Shown here piece by piece: positions 41,930 through 50,774 of a stretch of DNA of 64,000 nt. The notes beneath the pieces were generated by a model. It was not told the origin of the DNA. It saw only the letters and a list, made by a program, of their open reading frames with translations, and did no database searches. The position numbers were made by a program, and so were the translations under genes. Each line of letters begins with the position of its first letter. Within the stretch, counting starts at the first letter, position 1. The stretch covers positions 434,001-498,000 of the forward strand of contig NZ_UYZY01000004.1 of the NCBI RefSeq assembly GCF_900626075.1, written 5' to 3'. This stretch comes from Clostridium transplantifaecale. GTDB taxonomy: Bacteria; Bacillota; Clostridia; Lachnospirales; Lachnospiraceae.

Positions 41930-42862
41930 ATGAATATAGTAGTGACCGGAGCGACCAGCTTTGTCGGTACCGGGGCGGTAAAAGAGCTTCTCCGAAGAGG
42001 CCATCATGTGTTTGCCGTTCTCAGGGAACACTCGGCAAAGGCGGATTTGCTCCTTGAAAATCATAAAATACCTGAAAATCTTACAATTATTGAAGAAGAT
42101 TTGGGAAATCTGGGTAACCTTGTTAATAGGATTGGGGAGCCGTGCAGCGTATTTCTTCATATGGGATGGCGCGGCGCCGGCAGCAATTCCAGGAAAGATG
42201 CGGGGGTACAGGAGGAAAGCGTGAAGGATTCCTTAAACGCTGTGAGGACGGCTGCGGCTCTTGGCTGCACCCGTTTCCTTTTTACCGGCTCCCAGGCGGA
42301 ATACGGAATCCATAACACGCTGATGGATGAGAATATTCCCTGCCGTCCGGGCTCTCCCTATGGGGAAGCGAAATTAAAGGTCCGCCATGAAGCGGAAAAG
42401 CTTTGCAGGGAACTGTCACTGGATTACGGACATGCCTGTATCTTCAGCACCTACGGACCGGGGGATCATCCGTGGTCCCTCATTTCCACCTGTATCGGTA
42501 CATTTTTAAAGGGCGGCCACATGGAACTGTCGGACTGTACGCAGAAGTGGAACTTCCTTTATATTGAGGATGCCGGGCGCGCGCTTGCGGCGCTTGCGGA
42601 GTATGAGGGCAGACTTTTGGATCACGGCTGCGTCTACAATCTGGGAGGGCCGATGGAAGAAACGGGTCCGCTCCGGAATTTTGTGGAGCAGATTTATGAA
42701 CTCTGCGGCCGCCGCGGAAGTTTTGAATACGGCCTCCGGCCTCCCAATGCCGAGGGCGTCGTGAACCTGATTCCCGATATCAGGAAGATGGAGCGTGTGG
42801 CAGGATGGCGTCCAGAAATAAGATTTGAGCAAGGAATCCGTAATATTTTAAGAAAATTGTAG
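41930..42862 (+). CDS. NAD-dependent epimerase/dehydratase (extended SDR)
   Basis: The Rossmann start VVTGATSFVGTGAVKELL binds NAD(P). The active-site segment is FTGSQAEYG followed by SPYGEAKLK (YxxxK). At 310 residues it is normal for sugar-nucleotide epimerases and reductases. The gene follows the TPP enzyme by 37 bases and probably acts on the same sugar precursor. GGAAAAAAGA precedes the ATG. The substrate cannot be told. Confidence 0.87.
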   Translation: MNIVVTGATSFVGTGAVKELLRRGHHVFAVLREHSAKADLLLENHKIPENLTIIEEDLGNLGNLVNRIGEPCSVFLHMGWRGAGSNSRKDAGVQEESVKDSLNAVRTAAALGCTRFLFTGSQAEYGIHNTLMDENIPCRPGSPYGEAKLKVRHEAEKLCRELSLDYGHACIFSTYGPGDHPWSLISTCIGTFLKGGHMELSDCTQKWNFLYIEDAGRALAALAEYEGRLLDHGCVYNLGGPMEETGPLRNFVEQIYELCGRRGSFEYGLRPPNAEGVVNLIPDIRKMERVAGWRPEIRFEQGIRNILRKL

Positions 42863-42887
42863 GTTGTCAAATGCTGTAAAGGCGTTT

Positions 42888-42982
42888 AGAATATAAGGAA
42901 GTTATAAGCTACGGCCATTATTTGTTACTGTTCACTGGTAATGTCCCGCGAGGTGTTTCCTCACATTTTAGTGCGGGAGCGT
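42888..42982. repeat. Dispersed repeat, GCGAGGTGTTTT family, partial copy
   Basis: TAGAATATAAGG, TGTTACTGTTCAC and CCCGCGAGGTGTTTCC occur in the same order as at 4699 and 57091. CCCGC and GCGGG near 42945-42978 can pair. The right terminal repeat is missing. Confidence 0.6.
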
Positions 42983-43019
42983 AAAAGACAGGTAAAAAGA
43001 AGAGAGAGAAGTTTCCCAA

Positions 43020-44084
43020 ATGAAAAAAATCAGTATTTTAATACCCTGTTATAATGAAGAGGAAAATGTCGGCCCTATCAGCGAAGAAATTGTAAAAACC
43101 ATGGAACGTGATTTGCCGGGCTATGATTATGAGCTGGTATTTATCGACAATGACTCATCAGATAATACGAGGCCGGTTCTTCGGAGGCTCTGCAGTGAGA
43201 ACTGCCGGATTAAGGCGATTTTCAATGCAAAGAATTTTGGACAGTTTAATTCGCCCTACTATGGGATGCTTCAGGTGACGGGTGACTGCGTCATCAGCAT
43301 GGTGGCGGATTTCCAGGATCCGGTGGAACTGATTCCCCAGTATGTCAGGGAATGGGAGAACGGCTATAAAATTGTAATCGGAATAAAAAAGGGCAGCAAA
43401 GAGAACCCGGTCATGTACTGGCTCAGAAGCTGTTACTATAAATTGATAAAGAAATTGTCCGATGTCGAGCAGATTGAGCATTTTACAGGCTCGGGGCTCT
43501 ATGACAGGGACTTTATTGAGATCCTGCGGGGACTTGACGATCCTACTCCGTTTCTGCGGGGGATTGTGGCGGAACTGGGATATAAGAGGAAAGAGATTCC
43601 CTATGTCCAGCCGGAGAGAAGGGCCGGAAAGACACACAACAATTTTTACAAATTATATGATGCCGCGATGCTGAGCATCACATCCTACACAAAGGTAGGA
43701 CTGCGGCTGGCAACTATTTTCGGCAGCGTCTGCGCCGCCATCAGTATGGTTGTGGCCCTCATATATCTCATCATGAAATTATGGCACTGGTATGATTTCC
43801 CGGCCGGCATGGCCCCGGTTCTTATCGGTATGTGCTTTCTGGGATCTGTTCAGATCTTTTTCATCGGTCTGGTGGGAGAGTATATTCTGTCCATCAATTC
43901 AAGAGTGATGAAACGGCCGCTTGTCGTAGAAGAGGAACGGCTGAATTTTGATGAAAAAAGTGATAAGGAAACCGGAAACGCAGGTGTGAAAATTTCAGTT
44001 GCGGATTCGGATAAAAGTTCGGACGCGAAAACGGTGGAGCCTGATGTCAAATCAGACACGGATTCGGCCGGGAACAGCAGGTGA
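43020..44084 (+). CDS. Glycosyltransferase family 2, DPM1/GtrB-like, membrane-bound
   Basis: The GT2 domain (residues 1-225) has ILIPCYNEEENVGPI, FIDNDSSDNTRPVL and the MVADFQDPVELIP acidic motif. Two membrane helices (about 235-300) follow, as in polyprenyl-phosphate sugar transferases such as GtrB/DPM1, so it probably loads a sugar onto undecaprenyl phosphate inside the membrane. An added polar tail of about 45 residues rich in Asp, Ser and Lys is unusual. The next glycosyltransferase starts five bases after its stop. Confidence 0.88.
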   Translation: MKKISILIPCYNEEENVGPISEEIVKTMERDLPGYDYELVFIDNDSSDNTRPVLRRLCSENCRIKAIFNAKNFGQFNSPYYGMLQVTGDCVISMVADFQDPVELIPQYVREWENGYKIVIGIKKGSKENPVMYWLRSCYYKLIKKLSDVEQIEHFTGSGLYDRDFIEILRGLDDPTPFLRGIVAELGYKRKEIPYVQPERRAGKTHNNFYKLYDAAMLSITSYTKVGLRLATIFGSVCAAISMVVALIYLIMKLWHWYDFPAGMAPVLIGMCFLGSVQIFFIGLVGEYILSINSRVMKRPLVVEEERLNFDEKSDKETGNAGVKISVADSDKSSDAKTVEPDVKSDTDSAGNSR

Positions 44085-44088
44085 CGGT

Positions 44089-46275
44089 ATGAAATTTAAT
44101 GTGGATGTGGTAAGAATACGGGAAAATTCCATACAGCTTAACGGCTGGGCCATCGGAAAGACGCCGGATACGAAGATTACGTATGGAGTCGAGGACGAAG
44201 CCCATAATCCGCTTCAGTATAAGTATGTTCCAACCAGAAGGGATGATGTGAGCCAAATCTATTTCGGCAGGGTGCTGGACCGGGAATTCGGCTTTGACAT
44301 CCAGTTTCCTTATGAGCGGGGAAAGGATTATTATCTGGTGATCCGCGGGGAGAGCAGACGTATCAGGGTTAAATACAACGAGGATTTAATTAAGAAGAGA
44401 AGCAGTGTGGCCCACAAGAGAATGCAGAAGATACGCGATCTGATGAACATGGAGACGGTCCATGTCTGCCTGGATTTCTGGAAAGAAAACGGGTTTAAGG
44501 CTCTTCTTCTGAAATCCCGTCATAAGCTTCAGGGGATTGACAACGATTATGACTACGGAGAGTGGTATTCCCTGACGAAACCGTCTCCCGAAGAACTGGA
44601 ACGGCAGAGGCAGGAACGCTTTGACTATATGCCGAAGTTTTCCATCGTTATCCCTGTTTTCAAGACGCCGGAGCGGTATCTGAAGGAGATGCTGGATTCA
44701 ATTCAGGAGCAGACGTATGGGAACTGGGAAGTCTGCGTCGCCGACGGAAGCCCGAGAGGCGAGAGTGTGGAACGCGTCCTGCGCCGCTATGCGGAAAAAG
44801 ACAGACGTTTTAAATATGTGATTCTCGGAGAGAACAAAGGAATTTCCGGCAATACCAATGCGGCGATTGACATGGCCGACGGCGATTTCATCGTACTGGC
44901 CGATCACGACGATGTGATGACGGCGGACGCCCTGTATGAATGTGCAAGGACGATTAATCAGAACCCGGAATGCGATGTTCTTTATTCCGATGAGGATAAA
45001 ATGGATATGGACGGCGGGGCTCTTTTTGATCCCCACTTCAAACCCGATTTTAATATTGATTTACTGTGCAGCGTCAATTATATCTGCCATCTGTTCGTGG
45101 TGAGCCACGAACTGGCGGCTGAGGTCGGAGGATTCAGAAACGAATTCGACGGCGCCCAGGATTACGATTTCATATTCCGCTGTACGGAGAAGGCGGCCAG
45201 GATCTGCCATATCCCGAAGGTGCTGTACCACTGGCGCTGCCATCAGGATTCCACGGCCAGCAACCCGGAGAGCAAGCTTTACGCGTTCGAGGCCGGAGCC
45301 AGGGCAATCATGGCCCATTATGACAGAGTCGGCATCGAGGCGGAAAAGGTGGAAAAGGGAGTGGATTACGGGATTTACCACTCGGTTTACCGGATTAACG
45401 GAAACCCGCTTGTCTCCGTTATTATTCCTAACAAGGACCACCATGTGGATCTGGACACCTGCATCCGCGGCATCTGCGAGCGAGCCACCTACAGGAACGT
45501 GGAATTCGTAATAGTTGAGAATAACAGTACGAAAAAAGAAACATTTGAATACTATGATAAGATACAGACGGAATTTACCAATGTCCGTGTCGTAAAATGG
45601 GAGCGCGAGTTTAATTATGCGGCGATCAACAATTTCGGCGTGACATTTGCAAATGGAAAGTATCTGCTGTTTTTAAATAACGATACCGAACTGATAGCCC
45701 CGAATTTTATCGAGGAAATGCTGGGACTCTGCCAGCGTGACGAGGTGGGCATTGTAGGAGCGAAGCTTCTTTATCAGGATGATACGATTCAGCATGCCGG
45801 TGTTGTCGTGGGATTCGGAGGAATCGCCGGCCATACGTTTATCGGCCTGCACCAGGCGGAGAACAGCTATTTCCACCGCGCGATGAGCACACAGGATTAC
45901 AGTGCGGTGACGGCGGCCTGTATGATGAGCAAGAAGGCTCTGTTTGAGGAGGTCGGCGGCTTCTCGGAAGAACTGGCTATTGCTTTTAATGACATCGACT
46001 ATTGCATGAAAGTGCGCAGAGCAGGTAAACTGGTGGTATACAACCCATATGCCCTGTTATATCATTACGAATCCAAGTCCAGGGGACTGGAGGACACTCC
46101 GGAGAAGGTAGAGCGCTTTAACAGGGAGATAAAGATATTCTCTGAAAAGTGGCCGGAGATATTACGGGACGGCGATCCATATTACAACCCGAACCTGACG
46201 CTCAGGAAATCGAATTTTGCCCTGAGGGATCTGAAGAAGGAAAAGATAGGGGAACCATACAAGCTGGAAATTTAA
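44089..46275 (+). CDS. Two-domain GT2 glycosyltransferase
   Basis: An N-terminal beta-rich domain (about residues 1-110) precedes two GT2 domains. The first has FSIVIPVFKTPERYL, ENKGISGNTN and LADHDDVMTADAL; the second has PLVSVIIPNKDHHVDL, EFVIVENNSTKKE and LFLNNDTELI. Such double enzymes add alternating sugars in rhamnan and O-antigen synthesis. ATG 44089 was chosen because it follows the upstream stop by four bases with CAGGTG as ribosome site; an upstream in-frame start would overlap the previous gene by 86 bases. The sugars are unknown. Confidence 0.88.
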   Translation: MKFNVDVVRIRENSIQLNGWAIGKTPDTKITYGVEDEAHNPLQYKYVPTRRDDVSQIYFGRVLDREFGFDIQFPYERGKDYYLVIRGESRRIRVKYNEDLIKKRSSVAHKRMQKIRDLMNMETVHVCLDFWKENGFKALLLKSRHKLQGIDNDYDYGEWYSLTKPSPEELERQRQERFDYMPKFSIVIPVFKTPERYLKEMLDSIQEQTYGNWEVCVADGSPRGESVERVLRRYAEKDRRFKYVILGENKGISGNTNAAIDMADGDFIVLADHDDVMTADALYECARTINQNPECDVLYSDEDKMDMDGGALFDPHFKPDFNIDLLCSVNYICHLFVVSHELAAEVGGFRNEFDGAQDYDFIFRCTEKAARICHIPKVLYHWRCHQDSTASNPESKLYAFEAGARAIMAHYDRVGIEAEKVEKGVDYGIYHSVYRINGNPLVSVIIPNKDHHVDLDTCIRGICERATYRNVEFVIVENNSTKKETFEYYDKIQTEFTNVRVVKWEREFNYAAINNFGVTFANGKYLLFLNNDTELIAPNFIEEMLGLCQRDEVGIVGAKLLYQDDTIQHAGVVVGFGGIAGHTFIGLHQAENSYFHRAMSTQDYSAVTAACMMSKKALFEEVGGFSEELAIAFNDIDYCMKVRRAGKLVVYNPYALLYHYESKSRGLEDTPEKVERFNREIKIFSEKWPEILRDGDPYYNPNLTLRKSNFALRDLKKEKIGEPYKLEI

Positions 46276-46286
46276 AGGAAATGAAT

Positions 46287-47288
46287 ATGGAATTAACAAC
46301 AACGGTTATTATTCCCAACTATAACGGGCTTAAGTTCATGGATGAGTGTATCGGAGCGCTGAAAGCCCAGACTTACAGGAATTTTAAAATTCTGGTTGTG
46401 GATAACGGCTCCTCCGACGGAAGTGTGGAGTGGCTTAACGAGCATCGGATTGAAACGGTTTTCCTCAGTGAAAATACGGGATTTTCCGGTGCGGTCAACA
46501 TCGGCATTAAAGCGGCGGATACGCCTTATGTGCTTCTTCTGAATAATGATACCAGGGTGGATGAATATTTTGTTGCCGAGATGGTCAGGGCAGTTTCCTG
46601 TTCACCGAAGATTTTTTCCGTCAGCAGCAGGATGATTCAGATGTACCATCCGGAGCTTATGGATGACGCCGGTGATATGTACTCTCTGCTCGGCTGGGCC
46701 TACCAGCGCGGAGTCGGCCAGGACGTAAAGCGTTACCGGAAACCGTGCAGGGTATTTTCGGCCTGTGCCGGTGCGGCTATCTACCGCCGGGAAGTATTTG
46801 AACAGATAGGCTATTTTGATGAGATGCACTTTGCCTATCTGGAAGACATCGACGTGGGATACCGGGCAAAAATTGCCGGATATGACAATATATACTGTCC
46901 TCAGGCGGTTGTGTACCATGTGGGCAGCGGAACCAGCGGTTCCAAGTACAATTCTTTTAAAGTGAAGCTGGCGGCGCGGAATAATGTTTATTTAAATTAT
47001 AAGAATATGCCGTTTTTGCAGCTTCTGGTTAATGCGGTTCCGATCGCAGCGGGGACGTTTCTCAAGTATCTGTTTTTCAGAAAACTGGGGTATGAAAAAG
47101 ATTATCTGGAAGGTCTGAAAGAAGGTCTTAAGACGGCACACACCTGCAAAAAGGTGAAATACAGGCCGGAAAACCTGAGGCACTATCTCACAATTGAGAT
47201 GGAGCTGATTGCCGGCACGTTCGTCTATGTATATGAATTTGCCGTCAGAAGACGAAAGAAAAAAATGGCGAAAGTTGAGGTGTCTTAA
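46287..47288 (+). CDS. GT2 glycosyltransferase (rhamnosyltransferase-like)
   Basis: The protein opens with TTVIIPNYNGLKFMDECI and has VDNGSSDGSVEWL, NTGFSGAVNIGIK and LLNNDTRVD, then FDEMHFAYLEDIDVGYRAK, the signature of WcaA/RfbN-type inverting rhamnosyltransferase-like enzymes. A hydrophobic segment lies near residue 250. ATG 46287 is preferred to 46281 because AAAGGA lies seven bases before it. The last base of its stop is the first base of the LCP gene, so the two are tightly coupled. Confidence 0.88.
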   Translation: MELTTTVIIPNYNGLKFMDECIGALKAQTYRNFKILVVDNGSSDGSVEWLNEHRIETVFLSENTGFSGAVNIGIKAADTPYVLLLNNDTRVDEYFVAEMVRAVSCSPKIFSVSSRMIQMYHPELMDDAGDMYSLLGWAYQRGVGQDVKRYRKPCRVFSACAGAAIYRREVFEQIGYFDEMHFAYLEDIDVGYRAKIAGYDNIYCPQAVVYHVGSGTSGSKYNSFKVKLAARNNVYLNYKNMPFLQLLVNAVPIAAGTFLKYLFFRKLGYEKDYLEGLKEGLKTAHTCKKVKYRPENLRHYLTIEMELIAGTFVYVYEFAVRRRKKKMAKVEVS

Positions 47289-49246
47289 TGAGTTATGAGG
47301 ACGATGAGCTGGAGCGCATGAGGGCCCGCAGGGAGCAGAGACGTGCTGCCGAAAAACGTGGTTCCGGGCACAGCGCGGAAACGAGGCGCAGTGCGTCGGA
47401 CAGCGGTGACGCTTTCCGTTCCGGATACAGCGGGCCCAGGGGAAGCAGAGGAAGTTCCGTACGCGGAAGTAAAACCTCAGGCACTTCCGGACGCGGACGC
47501 AGAGAACAGAAAGTAAACAACAGAAAGAGAAGGCCTGATAAGAAAAAACGTATCATGATTATTGCGGCGGAGATTCTGATTCTTCTTGTGCTGGTAGTAG
47601 GAGCTGCAGGCTGGTACATATACGAAAGAACCTTTGGTTCCCTCCAGGTGATTGACTTTAATGAAGAGGAGGTACAGAACGTAAACCTTACTCAGGATCA
47701 GATTGAAGGAATGAAGGGCTATCTGACAATTGCCTGTTTCGGCGTGGATTCCAGAAGTGTCGGCGGTAAAATGAACGTAGGAAAAGGAACGAACGCGGAT
47801 GTCAATATGATCTGTAACGTCAATCTGGAGACCGGAGAGATTAAACTCGTTTCCGTATTCAGGGACACTTATCTGAATGTAAATGACAAAAATTCTTATA
47901 ATAAGATTAACTACGCTTATGCGCAGGGCGGACCCGAACAGGCAGTAAAGGCTCTCAATAAAAACCTGGGCCTCAACATGACCCAGTATGCTACATTTAA
48001 CTGGAAGGCAGTGGCAGATGCCATCAATATCCTTGGAGGGATCGACATCACGATCAGTGAAAATGAATTTTCCTGGATTAATGCATACATTACCGAGACA
48101 GTTGAAGAGACGGGGATTTATTCCACCCATCTTAAAAAAGCCGGTGATGTGCATCTGGATGGTGTTCAGGCTGTAGCTTACGGCCGTTTGCGGCTGGGAG
48201 ATACGGACTTTGCCCGTACGGAGCGTCAGCGTATCGTCCTCAACAAGGCTTTTGAAAAAGCGAAAAAAGCCGACTGGGTTACCTTAAACTGTGTAATTGA
48301 GACGGTTATGCCTCAGATTGCCACAAACATTACGATTACCGATCTGATTCCTCTTGCCAGGAATATTACCACCTATCATATGGGGGATACCTATGGATTC
48401 CCGGCGGCCAGGGGAGAGATGGACATCGGAAAAATCGGAGATTGCGTTGTACCGCAGACGCTTGAATATAACGTAACAGAACTCCATAAATTTCTTTTTG
48501 ACGCATCCGACTACAAGGTACCGTCCAATGTCAGCCAGTACAGCGAGCATATCGCCAGTGTCTCAGGAATGTATAATGAGGGAAAACTGATTGGCCATGT
48601 TGCGGTTGACCAGGGAGTGAATGCCCGTTCCTATGTAAAGAGACAGGCCCAGAAACAGGCGGATAAGGCGGCAGCAGCGGCAGCCGATAAGAAGGCGGCC
48701 GAGGATGCTACGAGGGAATCTTCTACGGAAGAGACCGATGAGACCGACGAATCATCCACCGACGAGAGCGGAACGGCAGACAGCAGCGAATCCAGCACGG
48801 AAGACGGTTGGGATGACTGGGACGACTGGCCCGACTGGGACGATGAGGACAATGAGAATTACGGACCAGGCAGCGTAGGCCCGGGAAGCGGTCCCGGATC
48901 CTCCACAAGACCTTCAAGCTCCTCCAAACCTGGCTCCGATAAGACGACAGAGGCCGATCCGGACGGCAATGCAACGGGTCCGGCAGCGACAGGACCGGGA
49001 AATTCAAATGTGACAAAACCGGGAGAAACAAAGGAGAACAACAGTAAGCCAACGGAGGAAAGCTCTGTTTCACCGAACAGCAATCCAACATCGGGCAGCA
49101 ACTCTCCTTCGGGGAACAATTCCCCATCGGGCAGCATTTCTCCTTCAGGAAATAATTCCCCGTCAGGCGGCAATTCTTCCTCGGGGACGAATACTGTTTC
49201 CAACCAGTCACCTGGCGGAAGCGGTCCTTCAGGACCGGGAGCCTGA
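47288..49246 (+). CDS. LytR-CpsA-Psr (LCP) family glycopolymer transferase 1
   Basis: A basic cytoplasmic head (residues 1-90, rich in Arg and Ser) precedes a membrane helix (about 92-115) and the LCP domain (about 140-400), with CFGVDSRS, VFRDTYLNV, GGPEQAVKALN, and RLRLGDTDFARTERQR containing the phosphate-binding Arg residues. The last 200 residues are low complexity: acidic, then SPSGNN-like repeats. LCP enzymes move polyprenyl-linked glycopolymers onto peptidoglycan outside the cell. It is a paralogue of the gene at 50775, and the sugar transferase gene lies between them. Confidence 0.93.
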   Translation: MSYEDDELERMRARREQRRAAEKRGSGHSAETRRSASDSGDAFRSGYSGPRGSRGSSVRGSKTSGTSGRGRREQKVNNRKRRPDKKKRIMIIAAEILILLVLVVGAAGWYIYERTFGSLQVIDFNEEEVQNVNLTQDQIEGMKGYLTIACFGVDSRSVGGKMNVGKGTNADVNMICNVNLETGEIKLVSVFRDTYLNVNDKNSYNKINYAYAQGGPEQAVKALNKNLGLNMTQYATFNWKAVADAINILGGIDITISENEFSWINAYITETVEETGIYSTHLKKAGDVHLDGVQAVAYGRLRLGDTDFARTERQRIVLNKAFEKAKKADWVTLNCVIETVMPQIATNITITDLIPLARNITTYHMGDTYGFPAARGEMDIGKIGDCVVPQTLEYNVTELHKFLFDASDYKVPSNVSQYSEHIASVSGMYNEGKLIGHVAVDQGVNARSYVKRQAQKQADKAAAAAADKKAAEDATRESSTEETDETDESSTDESGTADSSESSTEDGWDDWDDWPDWDDEDNENYGPGSVGPGSGPGSSTRPSSSSKPGSDKTTEADPDGNATGPAATGPGNSNVTKPGETKENNSKPTEESSVSPNSNPTSGSNSPSGNNSPSGSISPSGNNSPSGGNSSSGTNTVSNQSPGGSGPSGPGA

Positions 49247-49328
49247 GAAAAAAGAATGGCGGTGAAAGGTCCGTAGAACGTGCTTTTCACCGCTTTGATG
49301 AATAACAGCAGGATCTAGGTGAGATACT

Positions 49329-50750
49329 ATGATAAAAGATAATCAGAAACGTCTGAATAATTTCCATGTGGTATTGGACGCTATTGTAATATTGCTTTCC
49401 TATGCCCTGGCGTGGTATATCCAGATTGGGAATCCGTGGTTTGGTGTAACGCCCCACAATAAACAGGTAATGGCGGTCGTATACCTGATGACTGCCGTGG
49501 TTATTGTGCCGTTTTATCTGATCCTTTATGCTTTCTTTCATTTATATACACCGAAACGGGTGCAGGGGCGCAGGCTTGAGCTGGCGAATATTCTGAAAGC
49601 CAACACAATCGGCCTTCTGATCATTTCACTGTTCCTGTTCGCACTCAGAAAAAACCCATATTTTGTAAACTTTTCCGGCTCCATGCTGGTAGTTTTTTTT
49701 GCAATCAATGTAATCAGTGAGGTCCTGGTCAGGAATATTCTGCGCAAGGCGCTTCGCTCGATGCGTTCAAAGGGGTATAACCAGAAGCATCTCCTCCTTG
49801 TGGGATACAGCCGTGCGGCCGAAGGATTTATCGACCGGGTGAATGCCAACCCTGAATGGGGATACAAGGTCAGGGGAATCCTGGACGATCACGAGGAGTG
49901 GGGCAAGGAATACAAGGATGTGCGGGTCATCGGCAAAACAACCGATCTGAATACAATTCTTGAGCTTAACACCCTGGATGAGATTGCCATCACGCTGAGT
50001 ATCAAAGAGTACGGCGCTTTGGAGCGGATCGTGGCCGTCTGTGAGAAATCTGGTGTCCATACGAAATTTATCCCGGATTACCACAACTTTATTCCGACGA
50101 AACCATTTATGGAGGATCTCCAGGGCCTTCCCGTCATCCATATTCGCCATGTCCCTCTGACCAGTCTTATGAATGCGACGGTAAAGCGGAGCGTGGATAT
50201 TTTTGGAGCGCTGGTGGCTCTGGTTTTATTCTCGCCGTTTATGCTGCTGACTGTAATCGGGATCAAGATAACATCTCCGGGACCGGTTATTTTCAGCCAG
50301 GAGCGCGTCGGACTTCATAATAAACCTTTTAAGATGTATAAGTTCCGTTCTATGACGGTTCAGCCCGCGGTTAAAGAGAAAAGCCAGTGGACAACGCCGG
50401 GAGATCCGAGAGTTACCTCCATCGGCCGTTTTATCAGAAAGACAAGCATCGATGAGATGCCGCAGCTGTTTAATGTCCTGAAAGGCGATATGAGCCTTGT
50501 CGGACCGAGGCCGGAACGGCCGTTCTTTGTGGAGAAGTTTAAAGAGGAAATTCCACGGTATATGATTAAGCATCAGGTCAGGCCGGGAATGACCGGTTGG
50601 GCTCAGGTCAACGGATACAGGGGAGATACTTCGATTACGAAAAGAATTGAACACGATCTTTACTATATTGAGAACTGGACCCTGGGATTTGATTTCAAAA
50701 TTTTATTCCTGACATTCTTTAAGGGATTTATCAACAAGAATGCATATTAG
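49329..50750 (+). CDS. Polyprenyl-phosphate sugar-1-phosphate transferase (WcaJ/CpsE type)
   Basis: Four to five N-terminal membrane helices (about residues 10-135) and a CoA-binding-like domain (LLLVGYSRAAEGF) precede the bacterial sugar transferase domain (about 275-473): KRSVDIFGALVALVLFSPF, GPVIFSQERVGLHNKPFKMYKFRSM, SIDEMPQLFNVLKGDMSLVGPRPE and HQVRPGMTGWAQVNGYRG. It starts repeat-unit synthesis by putting a sugar phosphate on undecaprenyl phosphate. The sugar is probably glucose, galactose or the keto sugar made by the 27620 enzyme; the sequence does not decide. Confidence 0.93.
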   Translation: MIKDNQKRLNNFHVVLDAIVILLSYALAWYIQIGNPWFGVTPHNKQVMAVVYLMTAVVIVPFYLILYAFFHLYTPKRVQGRRLELANILKANTIGLLIISLFLFALRKNPYFVNFSGSMLVVFFAINVISEVLVRNILRKALRSMRSKGYNQKHLLLVGYSRAAEGFIDRVNANPEWGYKVRGILDDHEEWGKEYKDVRVIGKTTDLNTILELNTLDEIAITLSIKEYGALERIVAVCEKSGVHTKFIPDYHNFIPTKPFMEDLQGLPVIHIRHVPLTSLMNATVKRSVDIFGALVALVLFSPFMLLTVIGIKITSPGPVIFSQERVGLHNKPFKMYKFRSMTVQPAVKEKSQWTTPGDPRVTSIGRFIRKTSIDEMPQLFNVLKGDMSLVGPRPERPFFVEKFKEEIPRYMIKHQVRPGMTGWAQVNGYRGDTSITKRIEHDLYYIENWTLGFDFKILFLTFFKGFINKNAY

Positions 50751-50774
50751 TATATATTAGAAGAGGTCAGCTGC

